Origin: Polyangia bacterium
GTDB taxonomy: Bacteria; Myxococcota_A; Polyangia; Fen-1088
Assembly: GCA_036268875.1 (NCBI GenBank)
Contig: DATATI010000075.1
Coordinates: 1-53,542, forward strand
DNA: 53,542 nucleotides
Direction: 5' to 3'
The position numbers were made by a program, and so were the translations under genes. Numbering within the stretch: the first letter of the stretch is position 1; each line of letters begins with the position of its first letter. This document shows positions 1-9,914 of this stretch, in pieces. The notes under the pieces were generated by a model, which had not been told where the DNA came from, did no database searches, and saw only the letters and a program-made list of their open reading frames with translations.

Positions 1-180
1 GTCGTCAAGAAGCCGCAGGGTACCGCCTCCTGCATGCGCACTTTTCAGCCACCTCCGGGGACGCGCCCGAGCGCACCGTCACCGTCGACAACTCACGCCA
101 CCAGCCGCGTCTCACGCACCCACTCGAACGTCAGGAGAGCCAGAATTTCTCGCCGTTCATCCGGTGGGAACGACGTGCTT

Positions 181-1323
181 TCAGGCTACCTCGCGCGCGG
201 CGACCACCGGACGGCGAAACGTCGAGGCGCGCCCGCGGGCGGTGAGGCGCGCGCGCAGGCGCAGGAACGGCTGTTCAATCAAGTTGTAAGACAGCAGAGC
301 GGCCGCCAGCGCCAGGACCAGGTTCAGCGGATAGCGCGTGAACCACGTCGGCCCGCCGTGCGGGTTCAAGAACGGCTCTTGCCACAGATAAAGCGAATAG
401 CTGATCCGTCCCAGCGCGCGCACCGGCGACCGGTTTAACAACCAAGCGGGGCCCTGCTGGGGCCAGCGGCGCAGCCGTTCCATCGACAGCACGATCGCCG
501 CGTTCAAGATCGTCGGCCCCAGCGTCACGCCGAAGCGCGCTTCATCGAGACCGTTGACAAAGGCGGCCGCGCCGGCCAGCGGCACGACAAAAAACCATGG
601 TGACCGCAGCCAGCGCAGGTACCGCGGCGATTCGTCCAGCGCCGGGCGCAGCAGCGCCACCAAGCAGCCGGCCAGCAACGCGTCCGCCACCGTCGGAAAC
701 GACAGGTGCACGTACGATCGCAAGGCCGGAACGTGCACGCAGGCCAGGCGCAAGAATGGCGAGACGACGATGATCGCCGCGCCCACCATCGTCGCCCGGC
801 GCGGCCCCAGCAGCACCAGGGTCAGCGGCCAGAAGAAATAGAACTGCTCCTCGACCGACAGCGACCAGACGTGGCCCACGAACCAGGACATCGGGGCGTG
901 ATAGTTGGCCACGAACAAGGACGCCGACAGCACGTCGCCGGGCAAAAGAACGATCGCCCCGACGGCGTCGGCGATCAGCATCGCAGCGATGTACGTGTAC
1001 GCCGCCGGGAAAATGCGAAAGACCCGGCGCAAATAAAACCCGGGCAGCGAGACGGTACCCGCCCGTTGCTGCTCGGCCAGCAGCAGCGAGGTGATGAGAA
1101 AGCCCGATATGACGAAGAAGATCCGCACGCCCAGGTTGCCGATCTCGCCGAAGCGCAGGAGATAGCGCCCCCATCCGCAGCCGGGCGTCCGCCCCACGTG
1201 GGCCACCACGGCGAACAGGATCGCCATCGCCCGCAGGCCGTCCAGCGACGGAATGCGCGCCTCGCCGGCGTGACCGGGACGGCGAAGGTCGGAGTGAATG
1301 GAAATCGACAACGTTACTGACAA
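181..1323 (-). CDS. acyltransferase family 3 (OafA/YrhL-type) membrane O-acyltransferase
   Basis: This is an integral membrane protein of 380 residues that probably transfers an acyl group (often acetyl) to a cell-surface glycan or lipid. Near the N-terminus it has the family signature SLDGLRAMAILFAVVAH, whose His is the expected catalytic residue, followed by FFVISGFLITSLLL and SLSVEEQFYFFWPL, both typical of Acyl_transf_3. About ten hydrophobic segments follow, ending with a basic tail, and the length is normal for the family. The best in-frame start is a TTG at 1323 with no clear Shine-Dalgarno, so the exact N-terminus is uncertain. The gene is divergent from the neighbouring enolase-superfamily gene, with about 110 bp between them. 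The acyl acceptor cannot be told from the sequence. Confidence 0.88.
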   Translation of the reverse strand: MSVTLSISIHSDLRRPGHAGEARIPSLDGLRAMAILFAVVAHVGRTPGCGWGRYLLRFGEIGNLGVRIFFVISGFLITSLLLAEQQRAGTVSLPGFYLRRVFRIFPAAYTYIAAMLIADAVGAIVLLPGDVLSASLFVANYHAPMSWFVGHVWSLSVEEQFYFFWPLTLVLLGPRRATMVGAAIIVVSPFLRLACVHVPALRSYVHLSFPTVADALLAGCLVALLRPALDESPRYLRWLRSPWFFVVPLAGAAAFVNGLDEARFGVTLGPTILNAAIVLSMERLRRWPQQGPAWLLNRSPVRALGRISYSLYLWQEPFLNPHGGPTWFTRYPLNLVLALAAALLSYNLIEQPFLRLRARLTARGRASTFRRPVVAAREVA

Positions 1324-1434
1324 CGCGCATCAGCGCGATTTGTTCCGCGCCATCAAGCCGATCACCGATCACCACCTCGACGTCGTCACCGAGCTGCGAC
1401 CGCTGTCCGCCGGCGGCGGCGGTACACTGCCGCC

Positions 1435-2643
1435 ATGATCACCATCGCCGACGTGCAGACCTGGGTCACGCAGCCCGAGCGTGAGCGATTGCTGGTGGTG
1501 AAAGTCGTCACCTCCGAGCCCGGGCTTTATGGCCTCGGTTGCGCCACGTTCACCCAGCGGGTGTTCGCCGTGCAGGCGGCCATCGATCGCCACCTGAAGG
1601 CGTTCCTGCTGGGCCGCGATGTCTCGCGCATCGAAGACCTCTGGCACACGGCGCGGGTCAATGGCTACTGGCGCAACGGCCCGGTGCTGAACAACGCGCT
1701 TTCCGGAGTGGACCAGGCGCTGTGGGACATCCTGGGCAAGCGCGCCGGACTGCCGCTGCACGATCTACTGGGCGGCAAGTGCCGCGAGGCCGCGCTGGTG
1801 TACCGCCACGCCGAAGCGCCGACCGCCGCCGAGGTGATCGCCGAGGTGGAAAAATTTCGGGGCGAGGGTTACCGCCACGTGCGCGTGCAGCTGCGCCGCG
1901 ACGGCCAGTCCTACGGTGGCGGCGAGCGACGGCAACCGCCGCCCGACGGCGCCCAGCCTGGCGCGTATTTTGATCCGCACGGCTATGCGCGCGACACGCT
2001 GGCCTTGCTGGAACTGGCGCGCGCGCGGTTATCCGACTCGGTCGCGTTGCTGCACGACGTACACGAACGCCTGGCGCCCGACGCCGCCGTGCAGTTCGCC
2101 AAGGACGTCGAACAATTCCGCCTGTTCTTCCTGGAAGACCCGCTGCCGCCCGAACAGGTGGACTGGCTTCCGCGGCTGCGCGCCCACGCCACCACGCCCA
2201 TCGCGATGGGCGAGCTGTTCAATCATCCGCTCGAGTGGGAGCGGGTGATCGAGGATCGCTCGGTGGATTTTGTGCGCATGCACGTCAGTCAGATGGGCGG
2301 CCTGACGCCCGCGCGCAAGGTCGCCGCCGTGGCTGCCGCGCGCGGCATTCGCACCGCCTGGCACGGCCCGGCCGACACCTCCCCCGTCGGGCACGCCGCC
2401 AACCTGCACCTGGAGCTGGCGTCGCCCAACTTCGGCATTCACGAGTGGAGCGGCTTCGGCGAACGCACGCGCGCCCTGTTCCCCGGCATCCCCGAGGTGC
2501 GCGATGGCTATCTGTACCCGAACGCGCGTCCGGGACTGGGCATCGACTTTGACGAGAAGCTGTCGGCCGATTTTCCGGCGCGCGATGCCGTCGAAGAATG
2601 GACCCAGGCTCGCCTGCCCGACGGCGGCGGCGGGTTTCCTTAA
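1435..2643 (+). CDS. mannonate dehydratase-type (RspA/ManD) enolase superfamily enzyme
   Basis: This 402-residue enzyme belongs to the mandelate racemase/muconate lactonizing branch of the enolase superfamily and looks most like the ManD/RspA group, which dehydrates D-mannonate (or related sugar acids) to 2-keto-3-deoxygluconate. The N-terminal capping domain (about 1-120) is followed by a TIM barrel. The expected metal ligands are visible as Asp in LLHDVHERL, Glu in FFLEDP and Glu in IAMGELF, with the catalytic His in TAWHGP. The C-terminal GYLYPNARPGLGIDFDE motif is also typical. Family members differ widely in substrate and some are nearly inactive, so mannonate as substrate is an inference. 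No hexuronate catabolic genes lie nearby. recC follows 39 bp downstream. Confidence 0.88.
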   Translation: MITIADVQTWVTQPERERLLVVKVVTSEPGLYGLGCATFTQRVFAVQAAIDRHLKAFLLGRDVSRIEDLWHTARVNGYWRNGPVLNNALSGVDQALWDILGKRAGLPLHDLLGGKCREAALVYRHAEAPTAAEVIAEVEKFRGEGYRHVRVQLRRDGQSYGGGERRQPPPDGAQPGAYFDPHGYARDTLALLELARARLSDSVALLHDVHERLAPDAAVQFAKDVEQFRLFFLEDPLPPEQVDWLPRLRAHATTPIAMGELFNHPLEWERVIEDRSVDFVRMHVSQMGGLTPARKVAAVAAARGIRTAWHGPADTSPVGHAANLHLELASPNFGIHEWSGFGERTRALFPGIPEVRDGYLYPNARPGLGIDFDEKLSADFPARDAVEEWTQARLPDGGGGFP

Positions 2644-2682
2644 CCGGCGGCGCGCGCGGACGGTGGTAGAACACGGCGGCGG

Positions 2683-5600
2683 ATGATCCACCTTTGCTAC
2701 GCCAACCGCACCGAAGCCTTGCTGGAGGCGCTGACCGAGCGGCTGGCGGCGGCGCGCGCCGAACCGGGCGCCTCGCTGTTTCAGCCGACGCACCTGGTGA
2801 TCCCCAACCGCAACGTCGAAACCTACGTCAAGCTGGGCGTGGCGCGCACTCTGGGCGTGGCGGCGAACTTTCAGACCCGGTTTCTGCGCGGGTTCCTGGC
2901 CGACGTCGCCCGGCAAAGCGTCCCCGGCGTCGAGGTGATCGATCGGCCGCAGCTCCAGGGCGAGCTTTTGAGCCTGCTGCAAGACGAACGGTTCATTGCC
3001 TCGCGCGATCTGGCTCCGGTGCGTGATTACCTGGCGGTGGCGGGCACCAGCACGGACGCGGTTGATCTGCGGCGTTTTCAGCTTTCGGCGCAGCTGGCGG
3101 CGCTGTTCGACGACTACGCCTTCTCGCGTCCCGAGATGCTGCAAGCGTGGCGCGAAGGCCGGCTGGCCGAAGGCCCGGAGCTGGCCATGCAGCGCTGGCA
3201 GCGCGAGCTGTGGCTGGGGCTCTTCGGGCGCGGCGGAACCTTGCCCACCCGCACGCGCCGCGACGGGCGCCCGCGCATGACCCTGGCCGCGCTGTTCGAG
3301 GAGGTGCCAGCGACGCCGCTGCGCTTGCCCCCCGCCGTGCACGTCTTCGGCATCTCGTACGTGGCGCGCCTCTATCGCCGCATCTTCGCGGCGCTGGCGC
3401 AATCGACGGCGCTGTCGATCTACACGCTGAACCCGTGCCGCGAATTCTGGGAAGATCTGGAAATCGCCGGCCGTCGGCCGCGCTCGATCGAGCGACGAAA
3501 ATTTCCGCCCCGCCGATCGCCGGAGCAGCTGACGCTGGGAGGAACCGGCGCGGGCGATGACCAGGCGGGCGACGACGGCAGCGACGAAAATCCCCTCCTG
3601 ACGCTGTGGGGCCGCCCGGGCCGCGACAACATCAAGTTGCTCAACCAGCTTTCCGACTGCGACTTCGAATCGCGCTTTCAAGATCCAGCGGCGGGCGCCG
3701 GCGCGCGCGATGAACCGCCGTGCGTGCTGCACCAGTTGCAGCGCGACGTTCTGGATCGGGTCCCCGCTCGCACCGGCGCCGCCCGCCTTTCGCTGCGCGA
3801 CGACAGCGTCACCATCCTGGCCTGTCCCGATCCGCGCCGCGAGCTTGAGACCGTGGCCGCCGAGATCTGGCGGCTGGTCGGGGACGGCGGCTCGTCCGCG
3901 CCCGCCTTCAATCAGATCGCCGTGCTGCTGCCCGGCCCTGACGCCGCCGCGCGGTTGGCCCTGGCCAGCGCCGTCTTTCGCGAGGCCGCCGGCCTGCCTC
4001 ACAGCGTGGCCGATCTGCCGCTTTCCGCGGACAGCCGCATCGCCGAAGCGATCGATCTGCTGCTGGCGCTGCCGCTCGGTCCCCTGGGCCGACAAGAGCT
4101 TTTGCGGCTGGCCATGCACCCGGCGGTGGCCGGGCGCTTTCCCGGCCTCGACGCCCACGGTTGGCTGCGGCTTTGCGACGAGCTGGGAATTTTCCACGGC
4201 GCCGATCGCGGCGATCACGCCGGCACGTACATCGATCGCGACGTGTTCAACTGGGACCAAGGTCTGCGGCGAGTGGCCCTGGGCCGCTGGCTCAGCGGCC
4301 GGCGCAGCGGCGATCAACGCCTGTTCTCCGTCGGTGACGAGCGGTACCTGCCCGCTGACCTTTCGGTGGACGCGCAGAACGACGCCACCCGCTTCGCGCT
4401 TTTGGTGCGAACGTTACTGGCCGACGCGCGCCACGCCCGCACGGCGCGCTTGTCGCTGGCCGACTGGATGATCTTCCTGCGCGCCGCCATCACCCGCGCC
4501 ATCGCGCCCCGGAATGGCGACGATCGCGCGGCGTTGTTGCGCTGCTTGAGCGAACTGCAGCCGCTGGAAGAGCTGGGGCCACCCGACTTGATCGTCGGCT
4601 ACCGCGTGGCGTGCGAGCTCGCGCGTGCGGCGCTAGCGGGGTTGACCGCCCGCCGGGGACAGTACCTGGCGGACGGCGTGACGGTGTCGTCGTTCCTGCC
4701 CATGCGCGCGGTGCCGTTCCGGATCATCTTCATCGCCGGCCTGGGAGAAGGAGATTTTCCGGCCCGTGAACACGTGGCGCCGTTGGATCTGCGTGCCCAG
4801 GCCCCGCGGCCCGGCGACGTCAGCGCGCGGGCCCAGGATCAGTATCTTTTTCTGGAGACCCTGCTGTGCGCGCGCGAGCGCCTGTACTGTTCGTACGTCG
4901 CGGCCGATCCGCTGACCGGCGAGCCACGCGCGCCGTCGTCGGTGCTGCTGGATCTTCTCGGCACGCTGGAAGGTGGTTATTGGGCGGCGGGCGCGCAAGC
5001 AGCGGTCACCCGGCGGCCATCGCTGCGCCGGCACCAGGACGCCGAGGCGCGCGCGGTCTTCCCGGCGGCGGCGCGCGAGGCGACAGCGGCGGCGCTGGCC
5101 ACTGATCTGCAGACGGCCCTGGCCGGCACCGGACCGCGGCCCGACTGGACCGAGGCGCGCGCGGCCGTGGACCCGGCGGTGTGGCGTGACGTCGGCGCGG
5201 CGCTGGGCTGGGTCGGTCCGCCTGAGCCACCAGCAATCGCCGCCGAACCGGCGCGCGCCACTGTGCCCGCGCCGATCACGCTGTCGACGGCACAGCTGCG
5301 TCGGTTTCTCGAATGCCCGCTGCAAGGATCAACCAGCGCGCTGTTGCGGCTGACGGAGATCGACGACGGGGTGGACGCCGCCTTTCGCGCCGACGAAGCT
5401 TTTGATCCGAACCCGAACAAGGCGGTCCATTTTCTGCGCGAGGTCTTCGCCCAGGCTTTGCGGTCGGGCACCCACGCCGACGACGCCACGCTGGCCCGGC
5501 TTTACGACGCCGTCGCCGAGCGGAAGGTTCTGGACGGGACGTTGCCGCTCGGCACCTTCGGCGCGGTGGCGCGGCGCCGGCACCTGCAGCTTCTCATCGA

Positions 5601-6282
5601 TTGGCGCGAAGGTTTGCGGCGCGTGACCGGCGACGCCTTGCCCGCCGCTGACCGGGTCTTTTTCGGTCACGCCGGCGAGCACGAACCGTCGCCCCGGATC
5701 CTGCCGGCGGTCGCCCTGGACGTTTCGCTCGGTGATCGAGCGGCGCGCGTCAGCCTCCACGGCCCGTCCGAGCTCTTCGCCGAACGCGACGGCGAGCGGC
5801 TGACCTTGCTGCTGCCCAAAGACGATCGACGCGACAGCGGTCGCGACCACCGAGAGTATCTGCGCGCGTTCATCGACCACGTGATGGTCGCCGCCGCCGG
5901 CTCGGAACCGCCGCGGCCCACCCGGGCCCTGCTCTGTCGGTCAACCGGCAAGCATCCCCAGCAGGCGATCTTCCCGGCGCTGGCGCCGGCCGAGGCGCGT
6001 ACGTACCTGGACGCCGTCGTCACGGATCTATTCTCCGGCGTGCACGACTACCTGCTGCCGTTCGAAGCGGTGCTGAGCTGGCACGGGAGAGACCGGCCAC
6101 GCCCGCCGGTGCCCGACATCGTGGCGATGTTGAAAGACGACAACTGGACCAAGTTCCAATCCGACTTCGGTCCCGTGCGCAACGCCCGGGATTATTTGCC
6201 GCCGTCCGACGAACGCGCGCGGGCGATGATCGATCGACGTCTGGGTCTTTTCCTGGACAGCGCTGCTGGAGAAGAGGCCTGA
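2683..6282 (+). CDS. recC: exodeoxyribonuclease V gamma subunit RecC
   Basis: RecC (1199 residues) is the subunit of RecBCD that holds the DNA strands apart and, in E. coli, recognises Chi. The N-terminus MIHLCYANRTEALLEAL and the following HLVIPNRNVETYVKLGVA are characteristic of RecC, and the length is normal for the family (about 1100-1200). The helicase-like core is inactive as usual, with no Walker A motif. A GLGEGDFPAREHVAPLDL stretch near residue 690 matches the conserved RecC region. It is the first gene of recC-recB-recD, and its TGA overlaps the recB ATG by one base (TGATG), implying translational coupling. The order recC-recB-recD resembles the enteric order without the ptrA insertion. 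Confidence 0.95.
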   Translation: MIHLCYANRTEALLEALTERLAAARAEPGASLFQPTHLVIPNRNVETYVKLGVARTLGVAANFQTRFLRGFLADVARQSVPGVEVIDRPQLQGELLSLLQDERFIASRDLAPVRDYLAVAGTSTDAVDLRRFQLSAQLAALFDDYAFSRPEMLQAWREGRLAEGPELAMQRWQRELWLGLFGRGGTLPTRTRRDGRPRMTLAALFEEVPATPLRLPPAVHVFGISYVARLYRRIFAALAQSTALSIYTLNPCREFWEDLEIAGRRPRSIERRKFPPRRSPEQLTLGGTGAGDDQAGDDGSDENPLLTLWGRPGRDNIKLLNQLSDCDFESRFQDPAAGAGARDEPPCVLHQLQRDVLDRVPARTGAARLSLRDDSVTILACPDPRRELETVAAEIWRLVGDGGSSAPAFNQIAVLLPGPDAAARLALASAVFREAAGLPHSVADLPLSADSRIAEAIDLLLALPLGPLGRQELLRLAMHPAVAGRFPGLDAHGWLRLCDELGIFHGADRGDHAGTYIDRDVFNWDQGLRRVALGRWLSGRRSGDQRLFSVGDERYLPADLSVDAQNDATRFALLVRTLLADARHARTARLSLADWMIFLRAAITRAIAPRNGDDRAALLRCLSELQPLEELGPPDLIVGYRVACELARAALAGLTARRGQYLADGVTVSSFLPMRAVPFRIIFIAGLGEGDFPAREHVAPLDLRAQAPRPGDVSARAQDQYLFLETLLCARERLYCSYVAADPLTGEPRAPSSVLLDLLGTLEGGYWAAGAQAAVTRRPSLRRHQDAEARAVFPAAAREATAAALATDLQTALAGTGPRPDWTEARAAVDPAVWRDVGAALGWVGPPEPPAIAAEPARATVPAPITLSTAQLRRFLECPLQGSTSALLRLTEIDDGVDAAFRADEAFDPNPNKAVHFLREVFAQALRSGTHADDATLARLYDAVAERKVLDGTLPLGTFGAVARRRHLQLLIDWREGLRRVTGDALPAADRVFFGHAGEHEPSPRILPAVALDVSLGDRAARVSLHGPSELFAERDGERLTLLLPKDDRRDSGRDHREYLRAFIDHVMVAAAGSEPPRPTRALLCRSTGKHPQQAIFPALAPAEARTYLDAVVTDLFSGVHDYLLPFEAVLSWHGRDRPRPPVPDIVAMLKDDNWTKFQSDFGPVRNARDYLPPSDERARAMIDRRLGLFLDSAAGEEA

Positions 6283-9200
6283 TGCCCCGCCCGGACGCGC
6301 TTTATCCCAAGCCCGACCAGCTTCGCCACCTGCCACACCCGCGCAGCGCCGTCATCGAAGCCTCCGCCGGCACCGGCAAGACCTATCTGCTGGAACACCT
6401 GGTCCTGGATCGTTTGATCGACGGCGACCTGCGCATCGAGAACATCTTGGTCGTCACCTTCACCGACAAGGGCGCCGCCGAGCTCGGCCGCCGGCTGCGC
6501 GCCGCCATCGATCGCCTGCTGGCGGTGGCGGCCGGCGCCGCGCCGCCCGACGGCGACGTCAGCGACCCGGAACGCTGCTGGCGTCTGGACGCGGCGGCGG
6601 TGCAGCGCCTGCAACGGGCGCGACAGTCGTTCGATCGCGCCACCATCGCCACCATGCACGGCTTCTGTCAGACCGTGCTGACCGAGAATCCCTTCGCCAG
6701 TCAGCGCCTGTTCTCGCAGCGCCACGTCGACAGCGCGCAGATCTTCGGCCTGGTCTTTCGCGATGTCCTGCGCCGGCGCCTCACCATCGACGCCGACCTG
6801 CTTCCGTACGTGACCGCCTGGCTGGAGAGCGGGCGCAAGGTCGTCGACCTCGAATCGCTGCTGTTCGAGGCGCGGCGGTTCGCCGTCAATTCGCCGTGGG
6901 CGGTGGCCTTCGATCCGGCGCACATCGCCGCCGCGGTGGCTGATTTTCTGGCGTTGATGGACGACGGAGGCGCGGCGCGCGCGGCGCTGGCTGCGCAGAT
7001 CGGAAACCTCACCAAATCCAAATCGGCCGAGACCCGCCTGGACGTGGTGGCGACGATCTGCCGTTCGTTCGCCGCCAGCGGCGATCTGCCGACGCTGCTG
7101 CGCGACTTCGACGCCGCAGTCGAGAAGAAAGACTTCATCACCTATCTCGAGACCAAGCTGCCGCCAAAGATCTACAGCGGCGACGCCGAGCGCTTGCGCC
7201 GCGCGTTCTTCGCCCTGCTGGAGGCGGTGGTGCCCCTGGGGATCGCGGTGGCCCACCTGTGCCTTCCGCTGGTGAACCAGGCCCTGCACGATCACAAACG
7301 GCAGAACGGTCTGTTCGACTTTGACGACATGCTGGCCCTGGTGGCCGAGAGCCTGGACGGCCCGCACGGTGAAGGGCTGATCCGATCGCTGCGCGCTCGT
7401 TATCACTGTGCGCTCATCGACGAATTCCAGGACACCGACCCGATCCAGTGGCGCATCTTTCGCCGGCTGTTTCTCGACAGCGAGGAAAAAAATCCCCTGA
7501 TCATCGTCGGCGATCCCAAGCAGGCCATCTACGGTTTCCGCGGCGCCGACGTCCGTACCTACCTGGCGGCGCGCCAGGCGGTGTCGGGCACCAGCGGGCC
7601 AGCGGTGCACCTGATGCGCAACTATCGATCGACGCCGGCGGTGATCGGCGCCTACAACGCCATCCTCGACCAACAGTCGAAGGTGCCGTTCTTCGACGCC
7701 GGCGGCGACATTCTTTACGACCGCCCGGTCAGCGCCGCGCGCGAAGGCGCCGCCGGGCCGGCGGTGACGCTGCTGCAGGTGACGCCGACCTTGCCTGGAC
7801 AGATGCGCGCCCGCGACGTGCGGCGCACCGTCACGCAGCGGATCGCCCGCGAGATCCGCGCGCTGCTGGACGGGCCGGCGCCGCCGCCAGCCGGCGAGAT
7901 CTTCGTCCTCACCCGCACCGGCGCCGAGGGCGAAGCGGTGGCGGCGGCGCTGCGCGAAACCGGCGTGCCCTTCACCTTCTTCAAACAGGACGGCCTTTAT
8001 CAGACCAAAGAGGCCAAGCAGGTGCTGGATCTGCTGGCCGCCGTCGACGACCCCGAGAACCGCTCGAAACGACTGCGGGCCTGGTTGACGCCGTTCTTCG
8101 GATTGGCCCTGCGCGATCTGCCGGCCTGCGCCGCCGTCGGCCCTGATCATCCGCTGCGGGCCCGGCTGCAAGCCTGGAAGGCGATGGCGGACGAACGACA
8201 GTTCGAGGCTTTGTTTCATCGAATTCTCGACGACAGCGGCGTCATCCGGCGCGAGCTGTTCGCCGGCGCCGGCCAGCGCCGCCTGACCAATTACCTGCAC
8301 ATCTTCGATCTGCTGCTGGCGCAGACCGCGAAGGGGCAACGCGGCCTGTCCGATCTGATCATTCAATTCGGCGGCCTGCAGGACAGCACGCGCAAACCCG
8401 ATCCGGAAGACGGCAACGTGCAACGGCGCGAGAGCGACGCCGACGCCGTGCAGATCATGACCATGCACAAGGCCAAGGGGCTGGAGGCCGAGGTGGTGTT
8501 TCTCTACGGCGGCTTTACCGCCTGGAGCGGAGGCTATCGCAAGGTGCGGGCCTTCACCGTCGACGGCCAGCGCGTCGCTCACTATGGGCGGCCGCGACGG
8601 ACGGCGATCGACGAGCGCATGAAGGCCGAACAGTCGCAGGACGATCAGCGCCTGCTGTACGTGGCGCTGACGCGCGCGCGATCGCGCCTGTACCTGCCGT
8701 ACTTCGGCAGCTTGCCGGCGGGCGACGAAGAGCTCGAGACGCCCCCTCGGGAGACCGAGACGTGGGACAAGCTGAAGGGCGGCTATCGTCACCTGAACCG
8801 CCGCCTGCAGTTGTTGGTAGGCGATGCGGTTTTCAACGATCCGCGGCGAGAGTTCTTCGTCAGCGACGCCGTCCCCTGCCCGCCCGAGCCCAATGACGAA
8901 ACGACGGCCGCCGCCGCCCGCATCGATCGCGATCGCCGCCGGGCCTGGCAAGCCTGGCGGCCACCGGCCGCGCTGCTGGCCGACGACAGCGAGGCGCGGG
9001 CCCGCCCGCTGGCGGCGCTGCGGCGGCGCAAAGGGTTCACCATCACCTCGTACTCGCGCATCAAGCAAGCGCACGGCGGCTTCCAGGCGCCCGAGGATCC
9101 ACTGGACGATGGCCTCGGCGAAGAGGATGCGTTTGTTGAACCGGCAACGGCGACAGTGACGGCGGCGACCGCACTGACGGCAACGGTGACGGCGCCGTCG

Positions 9201-9914
9201 GCAGCGACGGTCGACCGCGCTGGCGACGGCGCGGCCGCGTTGCCGGGCGGCGCGCTGTCCGGGATCTTCCTGCACGCGGTGCTGGAAGCGATTCCGCAGG
9301 GCAGCCTGGCGGGCCGCCCGTCTTTGCCCGAGTGGATCGCCCTGCCGGCGGTGCGGGAGGTCTTTGCGCGCGCCATGCACCGGTTCGATCGCCAGCCGGA
9401 GCACCTGGCCGATGCCCAGCGCCTGGTTTACACCGCATTGACGACGCCGATCGCGCTGTCGCCGCAGCGGCGCATTGACGGCATCGGCCAGGTCGAACGC
9501 CTTCTCCGCGAGGTGGAGTTCGTGTATCCCGCGCTGGATCAGCCGGCCGCCTCCAAAGACGACGGCGGCGCCTTCGTCAAAGGGTTCATCGACTTCATCG
9601 TCGAGGTCGATGGCCGCGTGTATCTGGGCGATTGGAAAAGCGACTGGCTGCCGACGTGGGAGCCGGCCGCCGTCAGCGCGCATGTCGCCGCCAACTACGA
9701 GTTGCAGGCGCGGCTTTACGCCATCGCGCTGGTGAAGATGCTCGGCATCGCGTCGGCGGCGGACTACGCAGCGCGCTTCGGCGGGATGATCTTCGTCTTT
9801 CTGCGCGGGCTGCCGGGCGCGGTCCATCTCTGGCGTCCGACCTGGACCGACGTCGTCGGCTGGCGCGCCGAATTGCCCCACACCGTCGGCGCCGCGACGG
9901 AGGAGCCGTCGTGA
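6282..9914 (+). CDS. recB: exodeoxyribonuclease V beta subunit RecB (helicase-nuclease)
   Basis: RecB (1210 residues) is the 3'-5' SF1A helicase and the only nuclease of the RecBCD double-strand-break repair complex. Walker A is at residues 26-34 (EASAGTGKT). Walker B is LIDEFQDTDPIQW, motif III is IVGDPKQAIYGFRGAD, and later helicase motifs include IMTMHKAKGLEAEVV and LLYVALTRAR. The C-terminal RecB-family nuclease domain is intact: GFIDFIVEVDG with YLGDWKSDWL supplies the Asp, Asp and Lys of the active site. An Ala/Thr/Val-rich linker near residues 950-990 joins helicase and nuclease parts. The gene overlaps recC by 1 bp and recD by 4 bp. Confidence 0.96.
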   Translation: MPRPDALYPKPDQLRHLPHPRSAVIEASAGTGKTYLLEHLVLDRLIDGDLRIENILVVTFTDKGAAELGRRLRAAIDRLLAVAAGAAPPDGDVSDPERCWRLDAAAVQRLQRARQSFDRATIATMHGFCQTVLTENPFASQRLFSQRHVDSAQIFGLVFRDVLRRRLTIDADLLPYVTAWLESGRKVVDLESLLFEARRFAVNSPWAVAFDPAHIAAAVADFLALMDDGGAARAALAAQIGNLTKSKSAETRLDVVATICRSFAASGDLPTLLRDFDAAVEKKDFITYLETKLPPKIYSGDAERLRRAFFALLEAVVPLGIAVAHLCLPLVNQALHDHKRQNGLFDFDDMLALVAESLDGPHGEGLIRSLRARYHCALIDEFQDTDPIQWRIFRRLFLDSEEKNPLIIVGDPKQAIYGFRGADVRTYLAARQAVSGTSGPAVHLMRNYRSTPAVIGAYNAILDQQSKVPFFDAGGDILYDRPVSAAREGAAGPAVTLLQVTPTLPGQMRARDVRRTVTQRIAREIRALLDGPAPPPAGEIFVLTRTGAEGEAVAAALRETGVPFTFFKQDGLYQTKEAKQVLDLLAAVDDPENRSKRLRAWLTPFFGLALRDLPACAAVGPDHPLRARLQAWKAMADERQFEALFHRILDDSGVIRRELFAGAGQRRLTNYLHIFDLLLAQTAKGQRGLSDLIIQFGGLQDSTRKPDPEDGNVQRRESDADAVQIMTMHKAKGLEAEVVFLYGGFTAWSGGYRKVRAFTVDGQRVAHYGRPRRTAIDERMKAEQSQDDQRLLYVALTRARSRLYLPYFGSLPAGDEELETPPRETETWDKLKGGYRHLNRRLQLLVGDAVFNDPRREFFVSDAVPCPPEPNDETTAAAARIDRDRRRAWQAWRPPAALLADDSEARARPLAALRRRKGFTITSYSRIKQAHGGFQAPEDPLDDGLGEEDAFVEPATATVTAATALTATVTAPSAATVDRAGDGAAALPGGALSGIFLHAVLEAIPQGSLAGRPSLPEWIALPAVREVFARAMHRFDRQPEHLADAQRLVYTALTTPIALSPQRRIDGIGQVERLLREVEFVYPALDQPAASKDDGGAFVKGFIDFIVEVDGRVYLGDWKSDWLPTWEPAAVSAHVAANYELQARLYAIALVKMLGIASAADYAARFGGMIFVFLRGLPGAVHLWRPTWTDVVGWRAELPHTVGAATEEPS

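Noticed and set aside
1-180. Coding remnant at the left edge
   Set aside because: Short frames here have no recognisable product, and the acyltransferase gene ends at 181; I see nothing to annotate.
2029-4317. Open frame of 762 codons antisense to the ManD-type gene and recC
   Set aside because: It crosses two well-supported genes and has no recognisable domain.
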